Of a stretch of DNA of 40,734 nt, positions 20,592-28,381 are shown one piece after another; positions within the stretch are counted from its first letter, which is position 1, and every line of letters starts with the position of its first letter. The notes under the pieces were generated by a model. The model was not told where the DNA came from, searched no databases, and saw only the letters and a program-made list of their open reading frames with translations. This stretch comes from an uncultured Pelagibacteraceae bacterium (lineage in GTDB: Bacteria; Pseudomonadota; Alphaproteobacteria; Pelagibacterales; Pelagibacteraceae), in NCBI GenBank assembly GCA_902583785.1, contig CACHXE010000005.1, positions 1 through 40,734 on the forward strand, given 5' to 3'. Made by a program: the position numbers and the translations under genes.

Positions 20592-20963
20592 CTAAGAAAG
20601 ATCTGCAGCAAATTCTTTTAACTTTTCAATTGGTACCAATTCTAAAGTTTTTTCATGTGTTGCCTTTAAATATATCGGGCAACCTTTACCTGCTTCAAGT
20701 GCTCTTGCATACCAACTCGCGCAAACGCACCACTTGTCTCCATTTTTTAGTCCAGGGAAACCATATTCTGGATGGGGTGTAATTAAGTCATTACCAGCCT
20801 CTTTGCACCATTCTAAAAATTCTTCATTAACTTTCACACACACAGTGTGAAGGCCACTATCATTTTTATCTGTATTACAACAGCCATCTCTAAACCAGCC
20901 TGTCATTGGATCAGTTGAGCAGTTTTCTAAATTTTCGCCTAAAACATTTTTTTGTTTTTTCAT
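20592..20963 (-). CDS. DUF2237 family protein in the sarcosine oxidase operon
   Basis: A 123-residue cysteine-rich cytoplasmic protein matching the DUF2237 pattern: NVLGENLENCSTDPMTGWFRDGCC, then HTVCVKVNEEFL, and GLKNGDKWCVCASWYARA. Cysteines lie at 15, 28, 29, 42, 53, 79, 81 and 95, so metal binding or redox chemistry is possible but unproven. The start ATG overlaps the soxG stop by one base, so it is probably translated with the sarcosine oxidase genes. The family has no established function. Confidence 0.82.
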   Translation of the reverse strand: MKKQKNVLGENLENCSTDPMTGWFRDGCCNTDKNDSGLHTVCVKVNEEFLEWCKEAGNDLITPHPEYGFPGLKNGDKWCVCASWYARALEAGKGCPIYLKATHEKTLELVPIEKLKEFAADLS

Positions 20964-21481
20964 TATAAATCTATTGCATCTTGTAAACGATCTTTAAAAT
21001 AATCCTCATAAGACTTATGACATGTTAAAAGGTATTTGTCTTCAAGGTTATATAAACAACAATCAATTCTGGCTATTAAAGTTTGAGCCATAGTTGAAAC
21101 TGGAAATTTTTTTGCTCGCAAATCAAAATGAGTGAGCTTACTTAAGTAATAGTTTTTATTTTCACCGCTAATTTCAAAATAAGTTGTATTAGAATAATCC
21201 GAAGCTAAAATTTCCTCATTGGCATTAAATACAGATACCAACCTATAGAGTTCTTTCTCTGATTTTTTTTTTAAACATAACAAACTCCATTGATCAAATG
21301 ATTGTTTAGCAAAAAGGAACTCATCATTATTTATCATTCTTAAATTTTCTTTTGGCGGTAGAAGAGAAACTTCTTTGTTAACTGTATCAGCAAAGTTACC
21401 ATCCCCCTTACCTCTTATTAAAATTTGCTGAAGATCATGCTGAACTATTTCCATTCCTTTTGCTAAAAACGTTCTAGTCAT
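20963..21481 (-). CDS. soxG: Sarcosine oxidase gamma subunit
   Basis: Smaller folate-domain-like subunit of heterotetrameric sarcosine oxidase. The 172-residue product aligns by eye with the SoxG pattern: NLRMINNDEFLFAK (usual: RLGPDEWLL), YSNTTYFEISGENKNYYLSKLTHFDL (usual: SHRNVALELSGP.A...L...LDL), TMAQTLIARIDCCLY, and a final SYEDYFKDRLQDA. It overlaps soxA by 4 bases (ATGA), the standard soxA-soxG join. Divergence from textbook SoxG is high, so position adds much to the call. Confidence 0.84.
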   Translation of the reverse strand: MTRTFLAKGMEIVQHDLQQILIRGKGDGNFADTVNKEVSLLPPKENLRMINNDEFLFAKQSFDQWSLLCLKKKSEKELYRLVSVFNANEEILASDYSNTTYFEISGENKNYYLSKLTHFDLRAKKFPVSTMAQTLIARIDCCLYNLEDKYLLTCHKSYEDYFKDRLQDAIDL

Positions 21482-24432
21482 GTCACTAGCCTTTCATTTT
21501 TAGGATCAATAAAGTTAGGTTTTACCACTTCTACAGGAATTACATTAAGATCAGATGTTGATACATAAAGTTGACTACCAATTTTTCTATTGCCGCCCTT
21601 GATTAGTGCCATCGCAACACTGTGGTTAAGTGTTGGGCTAAAATAACTTGATGTAACATGTCCAAGCATTTTTATGGGTTTTTTAATTGGGGTTTCTAAA
21701 ATCTTTTCCTCTATAACTTGTTGGCCCTCTTCAATACCATAGGCTTTGTTGATAGGTACAAGCCCAACCAACTGTTTTCTTTCTGAACTAACAATATCGC
21801 TTCTTGTTAAAGATCTTTTGCCAATAAAATCCTTTTTATTTTTACCAATCATCCAATTAAGATTAAGATCAACAGGAGTAACAGTTCCATCTGTTTCTTG
21901 GCCAACAATTATGTATCCTTTTTCTGCTCTCAATAAATGCATTGTTTCTGTACCGTAAGGAACTAAATCAAGATCTCTACTATAATAAAAAAGTCTTTCC
22001 CAAAGTGTTAAAGCATGTTCAGGCAATACATAAATTTCAAAGCCCTGTTCCCCCGTAAAGCTTGCTCTAAGTATTCTTACTTTTGTGTTTAAGTAATCAA
22101 AAGTATTAAAAGTCATAAAAGGAAATCTTTCATTGCTAAAATCAATATTATTAAAAACTCGTTTCATTATTGTTTTGGCTTTCGGTCCACTGATATTTAA
22201 TGTTGCGAACTGTTCAGTAATAGAATTCATATAAACATTCATATTTGGCCATTCAGTTTGTGCATATTCTTCCATATGTGTTAAAACATTAGATGCTCCT
22301 CCGGTGGTGGTTGTAGTTATAAAATGTTGATCATTTATTTTACAAACGATACCATCGTCTTTAACCATCCCATCCTCACCAAGCATAAGAGCGTATCTTG
22401 CTGTCATTGGCTTCATTTTAGTAAAACTATTTGTGTAAATAAGATTTACAAATGCCAATGCATCTTTACCTTTAATTTCTATTTTTCCCAGAGTGCTTCC
22501 ATCTAAAATTCCGGCAGACTTTCTCACCTGTTTAGACTCTCTTTGAACAGCTTCATGCATGGTTTCTTTTTCATATTTTTTAAAATACCAAGGTCTCTTC
22601 CATTGACCAACGTCTTCGAAGACAGCTTTATGTTTTACATTCCAAGGGTGAATTGGTGTTTTTCTTATAGGATCATAAAACTCATATGTACTTCTTCCAG
22701 CTATCGCAGAAAAATTTAAAGGCGCATAAGGTGGCCGATAAGTCGTCGTTCCTACTTCTGAAATATCTTTTTTAAGTATTTTAGAAACGATTCCAAGTGC
22801 ATTTATACTACTAATTTTACCTTGATCCGTTCCCATACTATTAGTTGTAAAACGTTTTAAATGTTCAATTCGATTAAAACCTTCCGTAACTGCTTGTCTA
22901 AGATCTTTTGTAGTTACATCATTTTGAAGATCTATAAAGGATTTAGACCACAAAGATTTTTTTAAATTTTTTGTTTCCCAAAGTTCTTTAATCTGAAAAT
23001 CTGATGGACCATCAATATCTAGTTTTACTTCAAGATCATTAATACCTTCAAAGAAACTGAGTTTTTCATTTACTTCTTTTAAAACATTTTCATAGCTGAA
23101 ATTTCCACTAACTGATCCCAAAGTAATTGTATTTTGAAAAATTTTATCAGGCTTGAATGTTAAAAGATCTTTATCCCACTTAAGCAGACCTTTAGACTGT
23201 GTAAACAAGTGTATATCCGGATTAAATCCGCCTGAGACACAAAGCATTGATGTTTTAATTTTAATTGTTTCATTCTTTTTAATTCTAATTGTAACTCTTT
23301 TAATTTCTTTTTTTCCATCACAACCCTCAATTTCTGATTTTGCATATAAAGGAATATTATATTTTGTTAAAAGCTCTAATATTTCTGCCTCAATTTTTTT
23401 TTGATCCCTAATATCAATATAAGCTTTAGGTTTATGACCAAGATCTATAAGTGATTTTACAAGGCTAAAAGTTGAAGAATTATTTGTAAAAATTACAGGG
23501 CTTTCATCCGGAACTACTCCATACCTATGAATATATTTTTCAAAAGATGCTGCAAGCATTACACCGGGCAAATCATTATTCCTAAATGAAATAAATCTTT
23601 CGATGTGCCCGTTAGCCAAAATAGTTTGTTTGGTTCTTATTTTATGTAAAACAAGCTCAGGTTTATTATTATCTTGAGGTTTTCCTACCGACCTATCTTC
23701 AAGTGCAATTAAGTGATCTTTAAAATTATAAGTATTAACCAATGTATTTTTTAAAATTTTTATATTATTTGAATTTTCGATCAGTCTTTGTGTTTTTTTT
23801 ACCCAATCGTTTGGACTTTGATCATTTATAAACTTAATCTTTTTGGAATTTTTCATAATTCCACCTAAAGAACTCTCTCTTTCAATTAATAAAACATCAT
23901 ATTTAGTTCCAGCCAATTTTTTCGCAGCCAATAAACCAGCTAATCCAGCACCCACAATTACAATATCCACGTTGTGATTTAGATGTATGCTCTTTGATTT
24001 AAATTCCCTTGGGGGTTTACCTAATCCAGCAGTTTTTCTGATAAGAGGCTCGTAAACATTTTTCCAAAATCCTTTAGGACCCATAAATGTTTTATAATAA
24101 AATCCCGCTGAAAATATCGGTGACAAAAGATTATTTATTGAACCTAAATCTCTTTTTAAAGAGGGCCATCTATTTTGACTTTTAATAACCATTCCCTCAT
24201 AAATTTTTTTTACTGTAGCTCTTACATTTGGCTCATTATATTCATTAACTATCTGAACAAGAGCATTTGGTTCTTCGATGCCACAAGTATAAATACCTCT
24301 AGGCCTATGATATTTAAAACTTCTACCAACCAACTTCACATTATTTCTTAGCAATGCTGCAGCTATAGTATCACCCTCGTTACCTTCAAACGTTTTACCA
24401 TCAAATTTAAAATAAATTTTATTCTCAATCAT
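21478..24432 (-). CDS. soxA: Sarcosine oxidase alpha subunit
   Basis: Largest subunit of heterotetrameric sarcosine oxidase, which demethylates sarcosine to glycine and gives 5,10-methylene-THF. The 984-residue product has an N-terminal ferredoxin-like domain without a full iron-sulfur cysteine set (about 1-90, RSFKYHRPRGIYTCG), a dinucleotide domain with VIVGAGLAG ending at 166, a long oxidoreductase region, and a C-terminal GcvT-like folate domain (about 600-980) with GILDGSTLGKIEIKGKDA, ISGPKA and FTGEQGFEIYV. The length is typical. It is preceded by a short SHOCT-like gene rather than directly by soxD. Confidence 0.95.
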   Translation of the reverse strand: MIENKIYFKFDGKTFEGNEGDTIAAALLRNNVKLVGRSFKYHRPRGIYTCGIEEPNALVQIVNEYNEPNVRATVKKIYEGMVIKSQNRWPSLKRDLGSINNLLSPIFSAGFYYKTFMGPKGFWKNVYEPLIRKTAGLGKPPREFKSKSIHLNHNVDIVIVGAGLAGLLAAKKLAGTKYDVLLIERESSLGGIMKNSKKIKFINDQSPNDWVKKTQRLIENSNNIKILKNTLVNTYNFKDHLIALEDRSVGKPQDNNKPELVLHKIRTKQTILANGHIERFISFRNNDLPGVMLAASFEKYIHRYGVVPDESPVIFTNNSSTFSLVKSLIDLGHKPKAYIDIRDQKKIEAEILELLTKYNIPLYAKSEIEGCDGKKEIKRVTIRIKKNETIKIKTSMLCVSGGFNPDIHLFTQSKGLLKWDKDLLTFKPDKIFQNTITLGSVSGNFSYENVLKEVNEKLSFFEGINDLEVKLDIDGPSDFQIKELWETKNLKKSLWSKSFIDLQNDVTTKDLRQAVTEGFNRIEHLKRFTTNSMGTDQGKISSINALGIVSKILKKDISEVGTTTYRPPYAPLNFSAIAGRSTYEFYDPIRKTPIHPWNVKHKAVFEDVGQWKRPWYFKKYEKETMHEAVQRESKQVRKSAGILDGSTLGKIEIKGKDALAFVNLIYTNSFTKMKPMTARYALMLGEDGMVKDDGIVCKINDQHFITTTTTGGASNVLTHMEEYAQTEWPNMNVYMNSITEQFATLNISGPKAKTIMKRVFNNIDFSNERFPFMTFNTFDYLNTKVRILRASFTGEQGFEIYVLPEHALTLWERLFYYSRDLDLVPYGTETMHLLRAEKGYIIVGQETDGTVTPVDLNLNWMIGKNKKDFIGKRSLTRSDIVSSERKQLVGLVPINKAYGIEEGQQVIEEKILETPIKKPIKMLGHVTSSYFSPTLNHSVAMALIKGGNRKIGSQLYVSTSDLNVIPVEVVKPNFIDPKNERLVT

Positions 24433-24437
24433 ATTTT

Positions 24438-24647
24438 CTAATTAAGTATTTTCTTTTTTGCCTTTTCATATTCATATCCAGTGATTACGCCATCTTTATA
24501 AAGGTCCATAAGCTTTTTTAATTGGTCAGAAACCTCATCATTTATGACTTTATTAGTTCCTATTTTATTAGATTTTTCTGCATTAATATTTTCAAAGAAT
24601 AAAGAGAAAAAAAATGTAATTAAAAAAAGGATTTTAATTTTTTTCAT
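24438..24647 (-). CDS. Small exported SHOCT-like protein between soxD and soxA
   Basis: A 69-residue product with a signal peptide (about 1-23, hydrophobic LFLITFFFSLFF, cleavage near INA-EKS) and a C-terminal segment LKKLMDLYKDGVITGYEYEKAKKKIL that fits the SHOCT (short C-terminal) pattern of an acidic/basic helix, a G-x-I-T-x-x-E-Y/F turn and a final helix. Its ATG overlaps the soxD stop (4 bases) and it ends 5 bases before soxA, so it is plainly inside the operon. An exported peptide amid cytoplasmic oxidase subunits is unexpected. The SHOCT assignment is by eye. Confidence 0.68.
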   Translation of the reverse strand: MKKIKILFLITFFFSLFFENINAEKSNKIGTNKVINDEVSDQLKKLMDLYKDGVITGYEYEKAKKKILN

Positions 24648-24997
24648 GTTTTTTTCACCGCAAAATTTCCAGACCCAACATCAGGCTCTCCTGATGGAGA
24701 TTTAAGAGTATTTTTAAACTTTTTTATTGGGGGAGGAGGATCACCTATTTTATAAACTTCTAAAATTTCATCTGTTGAGGTATTTCTTACTGCATTAAAC
24801 CATTTTTTACATCCATGTGTATGTACCCAACGTTCATAATAAATTCCTTTTGGATTTGCTCTTACAAAAACATACTCTGACCATTCTCTGTCGCTTTCTT
24901 GATCTGGATTTTTTGGTCTTGCTACGTGTGCCTCACCACCATTTGTAAATTCTATTTGATCTCTTTCACCGCAGTATGGGCAATTTATTAAAAGCAT
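24644..24997 (-). CDS. soxD: Sarcosine oxidase delta subunit
   Basis: Zinc-binding small subunit of heterotetrameric sarcosine oxidase. The 117-residue product carries C6-P-Y-C9, H59 and C63 (VHTHGCKKWF), which correspond exactly to the zinc ligands known from corynebacterial/Stenotrophomonas-type enzymes. GEAHVARP and WSEYVFVRANPKG are also typical. There is one base between the soxB stop and its ATG. The tail beyond about 95 is a short low-complexity extension (PSGEPDVGSGNFAVKK). Confidence 0.93.
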   Translation of the reverse strand: MLLINCPYCGERDQIEFTNGGEAHVARPKNPDQESDREWSEYVFVRANPKGIYYERWVHTHGCKKWFNAVRNTSTDEILEVYKIGDPPPPIKKFKNTLKSPSGEPDVGSGNFAVKKT

Positions 24998-24998
24998 T

Positions 24999-26249
24999 TT
25001 AATGAGCTACAGCTGCTGCCCCATGTTCGTCCACTAATTTACCACTTACAAAACGTTCTAAACTAAAAGGAGCATTTATTGAATGAGGCTCATCCTTTGC
25101 AACAGTGTGTGCAAATAAGTTTGCACTTCCTGGAGTAGCTTTAAACCCACCTGTTCCCCATCCACAATTAAAATACAAACCTTCTATTTCACATTTACTT
25201 ATTATCGGACTAGCATCAGGACAAATATCTACAATGCCTCCCCACTGACGAAGCATTTTCATTTTTCCAAAGATTGGATAAAGTTCTATTATCGCTCTTA
25301 AAGTATCTTCAATTGTGTTGTACCCGCCTCTTTGAGTAAAAGAATTATAACCATCTGTCCCCGCACCAATAACAAGTTCACCTTTGTCGGATTGACTCAC
25401 GTAAGCATGAACAGCGTTAGACATTACAACAGTGTTGATCACCGGTTTAATTGGTTCAGAAACTAAAGCTTGTAGTGTTTTACTTTGAAGAGGTAATTTT
25501 ATTCCAGCTGTTTCAGCCAAAACACTTGTATGTCCAGAGGCTACAACTCCAATTCTCTTTGCTCTAATAATTCCTTTTGTAGTTTCAATACCGTAGACTT
25601 TGCCATTCTTAGTTCTAATTTTTTTTACTTCACAATTTTGAATAATGTCAACACCCAGCTCATCAGCTCTCATTGCATAACCCCACGCTACAGCATCATG
25701 ACGCGCTGTACCAGCTCTTGGCTGATAAGATGCTCCAAGCACAGGATATCTGCAATTTTCTATATTCATAATTGGTACTAGCTTTTTGATTTGCTTTGGA
25801 TCAGCCCAATGAGAGTCAATTCCATTTAATTTATTTGCACTCACTCTTCTTTTAATTTCTTTTACGTCATGTTCATTATGGGCAAGGTTCAATACACCTC
25901 TTTGACTGAACATAACGTTATAATTTAATTCTGATGATAAATTTTCCCAAAGTTTTAATGAATGTTCATAAAGATGAGCACTTTCATCCCAAAGATAGTT
26001 GGACCTAATTATTGTAGTGTTACGACCGGTGTTACCACCACCTAACCATCCTTTTTCAATTACAGCAATATTTTTTAAACCATGCTCCTTTGCGAGATAA
26101 TAAGCAGTACCGAGACCATGGCCACCTCCACCAATAATAATAATGTCGTAAAATTTACGTGGCTCAGGATTACGCCACATCTTCTTCCAATTTTCATTGT
26201 TAGAAAAAGCATTTTTTACAATATTAAAAATGGAATATTTTTTTTTCAC
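24999..26249 (-). CDS. soxB: Sarcosine oxidase beta subunit
   Basis: Catalytic flavoprotein subunit that oxidises sarcosine. The 416-residue product has a [13 protein letters not shown] dinucleotide motif at about 40-52, the [19 protein letters not shown] stretch (68-85), and ARHDAVAWG, where H184 corresponds to the histidine that binds FMN covalently in characterised heterotetrameric enzymes. The C-terminal [14 protein letters not shown] is diagnostic. It heads the soxBDAG order, with a DUF4864-like gene 41 bases upstream on the same strand. Confidence 0.96.
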   Translation of the reverse strand: MKKKYSIFNIVKNAFSNNENWKKMWRNPEPRKFYDIIIIGGGGHGLGTAYYLAKEHGLKNIAVIEKGWLGGGNTGRNTTIIRSNYLWDESAHLYEHSLKLWENLSSELNYNVMFSQRGVLNLAHNEHDVKEIKRRVSANKLNGIDSHWADPKQIKKLVPIMNIENCRYPVLGASYQPRAGTARHDAVAWGYAMRADELGVDIIQNCEVKKIRTKNGKVYGIETTKGIIRAKRIGVVASGHTSVLAETAGIKLPLQSKTLQALVSEPIKPVINTVVMSNAVHAYVSQSDKGELVIGAGTDGYNSFTQRGGYNTIEDTLRAIIELYPIFGKMKMLRQWGGIVDICPDASPIISKCEIEGLYFNCGWGTGGFKATPGSANLFAHTVAKDEPHSINAPFSLERFVSGKLVDEHGAAAVAH

Positions 26250-26290
26250 AAGTAAAAATTAACAAAAAAAATTGATTTCATCTACTAAAT

Positions 26291-26755
26291 TTAAGTTGAT
26301 GATCCCAAAGGAATTGGCTGAGAAACCAGTGTTGTTAGCCAACAATTTTTTAGGGGGCCTTTATCTAAAAACTTTTCAACTTGCCATCTAAATTTAAAGT
26401 ATTTTTTATTTGAATCTAATACGGTCACCTCATATAAGGCTCTACTTTCATCACGGTAGATTTCCATTACCTCATGACTTATGTGATTAAGAAGCATATT
26501 ATAAGACTCGCCCTTAATCATTTCCTTGAACCTATTAAGTGGACCGGTAAATCTTTGATTGCTTGGATGTGCAAATTCCCATGTTTGCTCGATACCTTGA
26601 TCTATATATGGAGTATCATTTTTCATTAAACCCTTTAGCTGTATTTTTATTACTTGGGCTGGTTTAATCTTAATACTTGGCTTTATTATTTTTGATAAAG
26701 CAGGGGCATAATTTAATAATAAAAAAATAATAGAAAATTTAAATATTTTGACCAT
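26291..26755 (-). CDS. DUF4864-like exported protein upstream of soxB
   Basis: A 154-residue protein with a signal peptide (residues 1-21, cleavage near ALS-KII). The mature part resembles the DUF4864 pattern: QVIKIQLKGLMKND, the WEFAHPSNQRFTGPLNRFKEMI core, and later FRWQVEKF...NCWLTTLVSQP. In this family a periplasmic NTF2-like fold of unknown role is expected. It sits between metY and soxB on the same strand; the strong hairpin at 26780-26808 precedes it, so it may be the first gene of the sox transcript. No obvious Shine-Dalgarno is seen before its ATG. Confidence 0.68.
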   Translation of the reverse strand: MVKIFKFSIIFLLLNYAPALSKIIKPSIKIKPAQVIKIQLKGLMKNDTPYIDQGIEQTWEFAHPSNQRFTGPLNRFKEMIKGESYNMLLNHISHEVMEIYRDESRALYEVTVLDSNKKYFKFRWQVEKFLDKGPLKNCWLTTLVSQPIPLGSST

Positions 26756-26779
26756 GTTGAATCATTAATTCAAATGATC

Positions 26780-26808
26780 GATACGTCAAGTGCACTACTT
26801 GACGTATC
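26780..26808. repeat. 12-bp perfect stem-loop between metY and the DUF4864-like gene
   Basis: GATACGTCAAGT (26780-26791) and ACTTGACGTATC (26797-26808) are exact reverse complements around a 5-base loop. Neither strand has a run of T after the stem, so it is not a classical intrinsic terminator. It lies 13 bases after the metY stop and 24 bases before the ATG of the DUF4864-like gene. It may end or stabilise the metY RNA, or serve as a binding site. Confidence 0.7.
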
Positions 26809-26821
26809 AACAATATTTAAT

Positions 26822-28117
26822 TTATGCAGCTAATGCTTGTTCGATATCGGCAATAATATCATCAGGATGTTCAATACCGATAGAAAGTCTTACATAACCA
26901 GGTGTAACTCCCGCCTCAGCTAATTGTTTTTCATTAAGCTGACTGTGAGTCGTTGAAGCTGGATGAATAGCTAAACTTCTAGCATCACCAATGTTAGCAA
27001 CATGGTAAAGAAGTTTTAGGTTATCAATAAATTTAGCTCCCAACTCTTTGCTTCCTAAATCCATTCCAACCAAAGATCCATAGCCGCCTTTCATATATCT
27101 TTTAGCTCTATCTCTAATTTCTCCCTGATGGTTTGTAGGATAAATAACATTCTTAACTTTCTTCTGGCTCTCCAAGAATTTTACAACTTTCTCCGCATTT
27201 GCGCAGTGTTGTTTCATTCTTAAAGCAACAGTTTCTAGGCCTTGAATTATTTGAAAGGCATTGAATGGAGATAGCGGAGCACCAAGATCTCTTAATAGAA
27301 CAACTCGAGCTCTCACAGCGAATGCAACATTTGCACCTGTCATTTTGGGAACATCTCTTCCCCAAATAGCACCATTATAACTTGGATCAGGAGTATTAAA
27401 CAAAGGTTGTCTCTTTGCATTTCTCACCCAATCAAAATTTCCACCATCAACAATTATTCCTCCGATTGATGTACCGTGCCCTCCAATATATTTTGTTAAA
27501 GAGTGCATAACGACAGCAGCACCATGTTCTAGTGGTTTACAAATTACTGGCGCAGCAGTATTGTCAATGATCAAAGGTATCCCATGTTTTTTACCGATGT
27601 CAGCAACCTCTTTAATTGGAAAGACTCTAAGATATGGATTAGGGCAAGACTCTCCGTAATAAGCTCTTGTCTTCTCATCCGTTAACTTTTCAAAGTTCTT
27701 AGGATCTTTCGGATCAGCAAATCTAACCTCAATACCTTGCATGCTTAAAGTATTTTTAAATAAGTTTACCGTTCCACCATATAGATCGGTCGACGAGACA
27801 ATGTTGTCTCCAGCCTGACAAACATTTTGTACACAAAATGCCGAGGCAGCCTGACCTGATCCAACCGCAACGGCAGCTAAACCACCCTCTAATGCAGCAA
27901 CTCTTTTTTCAAGAACATCGCAAGTTGGATTATTTATTCTTGTATAAATATTTCCAAACTCCTTTAGTCCGAATAAATTTGCAGCTGTTTTTGCATCTTT
28001 AAATTGATATGAAGTTGTTTGATATATTGGGACTGCTACCGATGTTGTAGCAGGATCGCTTCTATAATCTCCTCCATGCAAACCAATTGTTTCTGGATTT
28101 TTTATTTTTTTACCCAT
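26822..28117 (-). CDS. metY: O-acetylhomoserine sulfhydrylase (MetY family)
   Basis: PLP enzyme that makes homocysteine, or methionine directly from methanethiol, using O-acetylhomoserine. The 431-residue length suits MetY rather than the shorter cystathionine gamma-synthases. IPIYQTTSYQF-like entry (VPIYQTTSYQFKD), GNIYTRINNPTCDVLE, GSGQAASAF, DNTAAPVICKPLEHGA and the PLP lysine K209 in HSLTKYIGGHGTSIGG are visible. Expression is probably controlled by the SAM-II-like and SAM-V-like elements in its leader. It is divergent from msrB, giving a small methionine-related locus. Confidence 0.95.
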   Translation of the reverse strand: MGKKIKNPETIGLHGGDYRSDPATTSVAVPIYQTTSYQFKDAKTAANLFGLKEFGNIYTRINNPTCDVLEKRVAALEGGLAAVAVGSGQAASAFCVQNVCQAGDNIVSSTDLYGGTVNLFKNTLSMQGIEVRFADPKDPKNFEKLTDEKTRAYYGESCPNPYLRVFPIKEVADIGKKHGIPLIIDNTAAPVICKPLEHGAAVVMHSLTKYIGGHGTSIGGIIVDGGNFDWVRNAKRQPLFNTPDPSYNGAIWGRDVPKMTGANVAFAVRARVVLLRDLGAPLSPFNAFQIIQGLETVALRMKQHCANAEKVVKFLESQKKVKNVIYPTNHQGEIRDRAKRYMKGGYGSLVGMDLGSKELGAKFIDNLKLLYHVANIGDARSLAIHPASTTHSQLNEKQLAEAGVTPGYVRLSIGIEHPDDIIADIEQALAA

Positions 28118-28124
28118 TTTTTTT

Positions 28125-28181
28125 CTCCTTTTTTAGTACTTCGACAAATGTCAGGCGTACAATACAGTTCAAATGCCCGGT
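28125..28181 (-). ncRNA. SAM-V-like riboswitch covering the metY ribosome site
   Basis: Downstream of the terminator the minus-strand leader folds as CGGGC (28179-28175) paired with GCCTG (28156-28152, one G-U). The loop contains ATTTGAACTGTATTGTAC, and GTAC (28160-28157) can pair with GTAC (28139-28136) to form a pseudoknot. The 3' part runs straight into ACTAAAAAAGGAG, whose AAGGAG (28130-28125) is the metY Shine-Dalgarno 7 bases before the ATG. This layout matches the SAM-V aptamer, which hides the ribosome site when S-adenosylmethionine binds. Identified by pattern memory, not by a covariance search. Confidence 0.8.
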
Positions 28182-28200
28182 TTTAATTTGAGACTATTTC

Positions 28201-28230
28201 AAAAAAAAACCACCGACTAAAGCGGTGGTC
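28201..28230 (-). terminator. Intrinsic terminator of the SAM-II riboswitch, upstream of metY
   Basis: On the minus strand ACCACCG (28229-28223) pairs with CGGTGGT (28215-28209) around the loop CTTTAGT, followed by nine Ts (28209-28201, the first in the stem). The competing antiterminator is clear: CTAAAGCG (28251-28244), part of the aptamer 3' segment, is fully complementary to CGCTTTAG (28224-28217). Ligand binding would occupy CTAAAGCG and let the terminator form. Confidence 0.88.
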
Positions 28231-28243
28231 TGTAAAGATTTGA

Positions 28244-28295
28244 CGCTTTAGCGGTTTTTTTAAAGCGCTCGCAATTTGTATTAAATCAGCGCTAT
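28244..28295 (-). ncRNA. SAM-II-like riboswitch aptamer in the metY leader
   Basis: P1 is AGCGCT (28293-28288) with AGCGCT (28269-28264), a self-complementary six-base stem. The loop reads GATTTAATACAAATTGCG and the downstream segment is CTTTAAAAAAACCGCTAAAGCG, matching the SAM-II arrangement (CGCTGATTTAA, ATTGCAAGCGC, GCTAAAA) in order and spacing. The predicted transcription start falls within a few bases of P1, as expected for this compact class. Product: OFF switch acting through the terminator at 28201-28230. Confidence 0.85.
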
Positions 28296-28301
28296 AAAGA
28301 A

Positions 28302-28331
28302 ATTATATTAGATATAGCAACTAGAAGTCAA
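28302..28331 (-). promoter_or_regulatory. Strong sigma-70-type promoter for metY
   Basis: Minus strand TTGACT (28331-28326), an 18-base spacer, then a perfect TATAAT (28307-28302). Transcription would begin at about 28295, right at the SAM-II P1 stem, which supports both calls. Confidence 0.82.
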
Positions 28332-28381
28332 TACCAATTTGCTTCATTTTTAAGAGAATAAAAATGATATAAAGTAAAATA

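Noticed and set aside
20588..20604. AGATCT...AGATCT hairpin between the ATP-grasp gene and DUF2237
   Set aside because: Only six base pairs of a self-complementary hexamer with no T-run; too weak to call a terminator.
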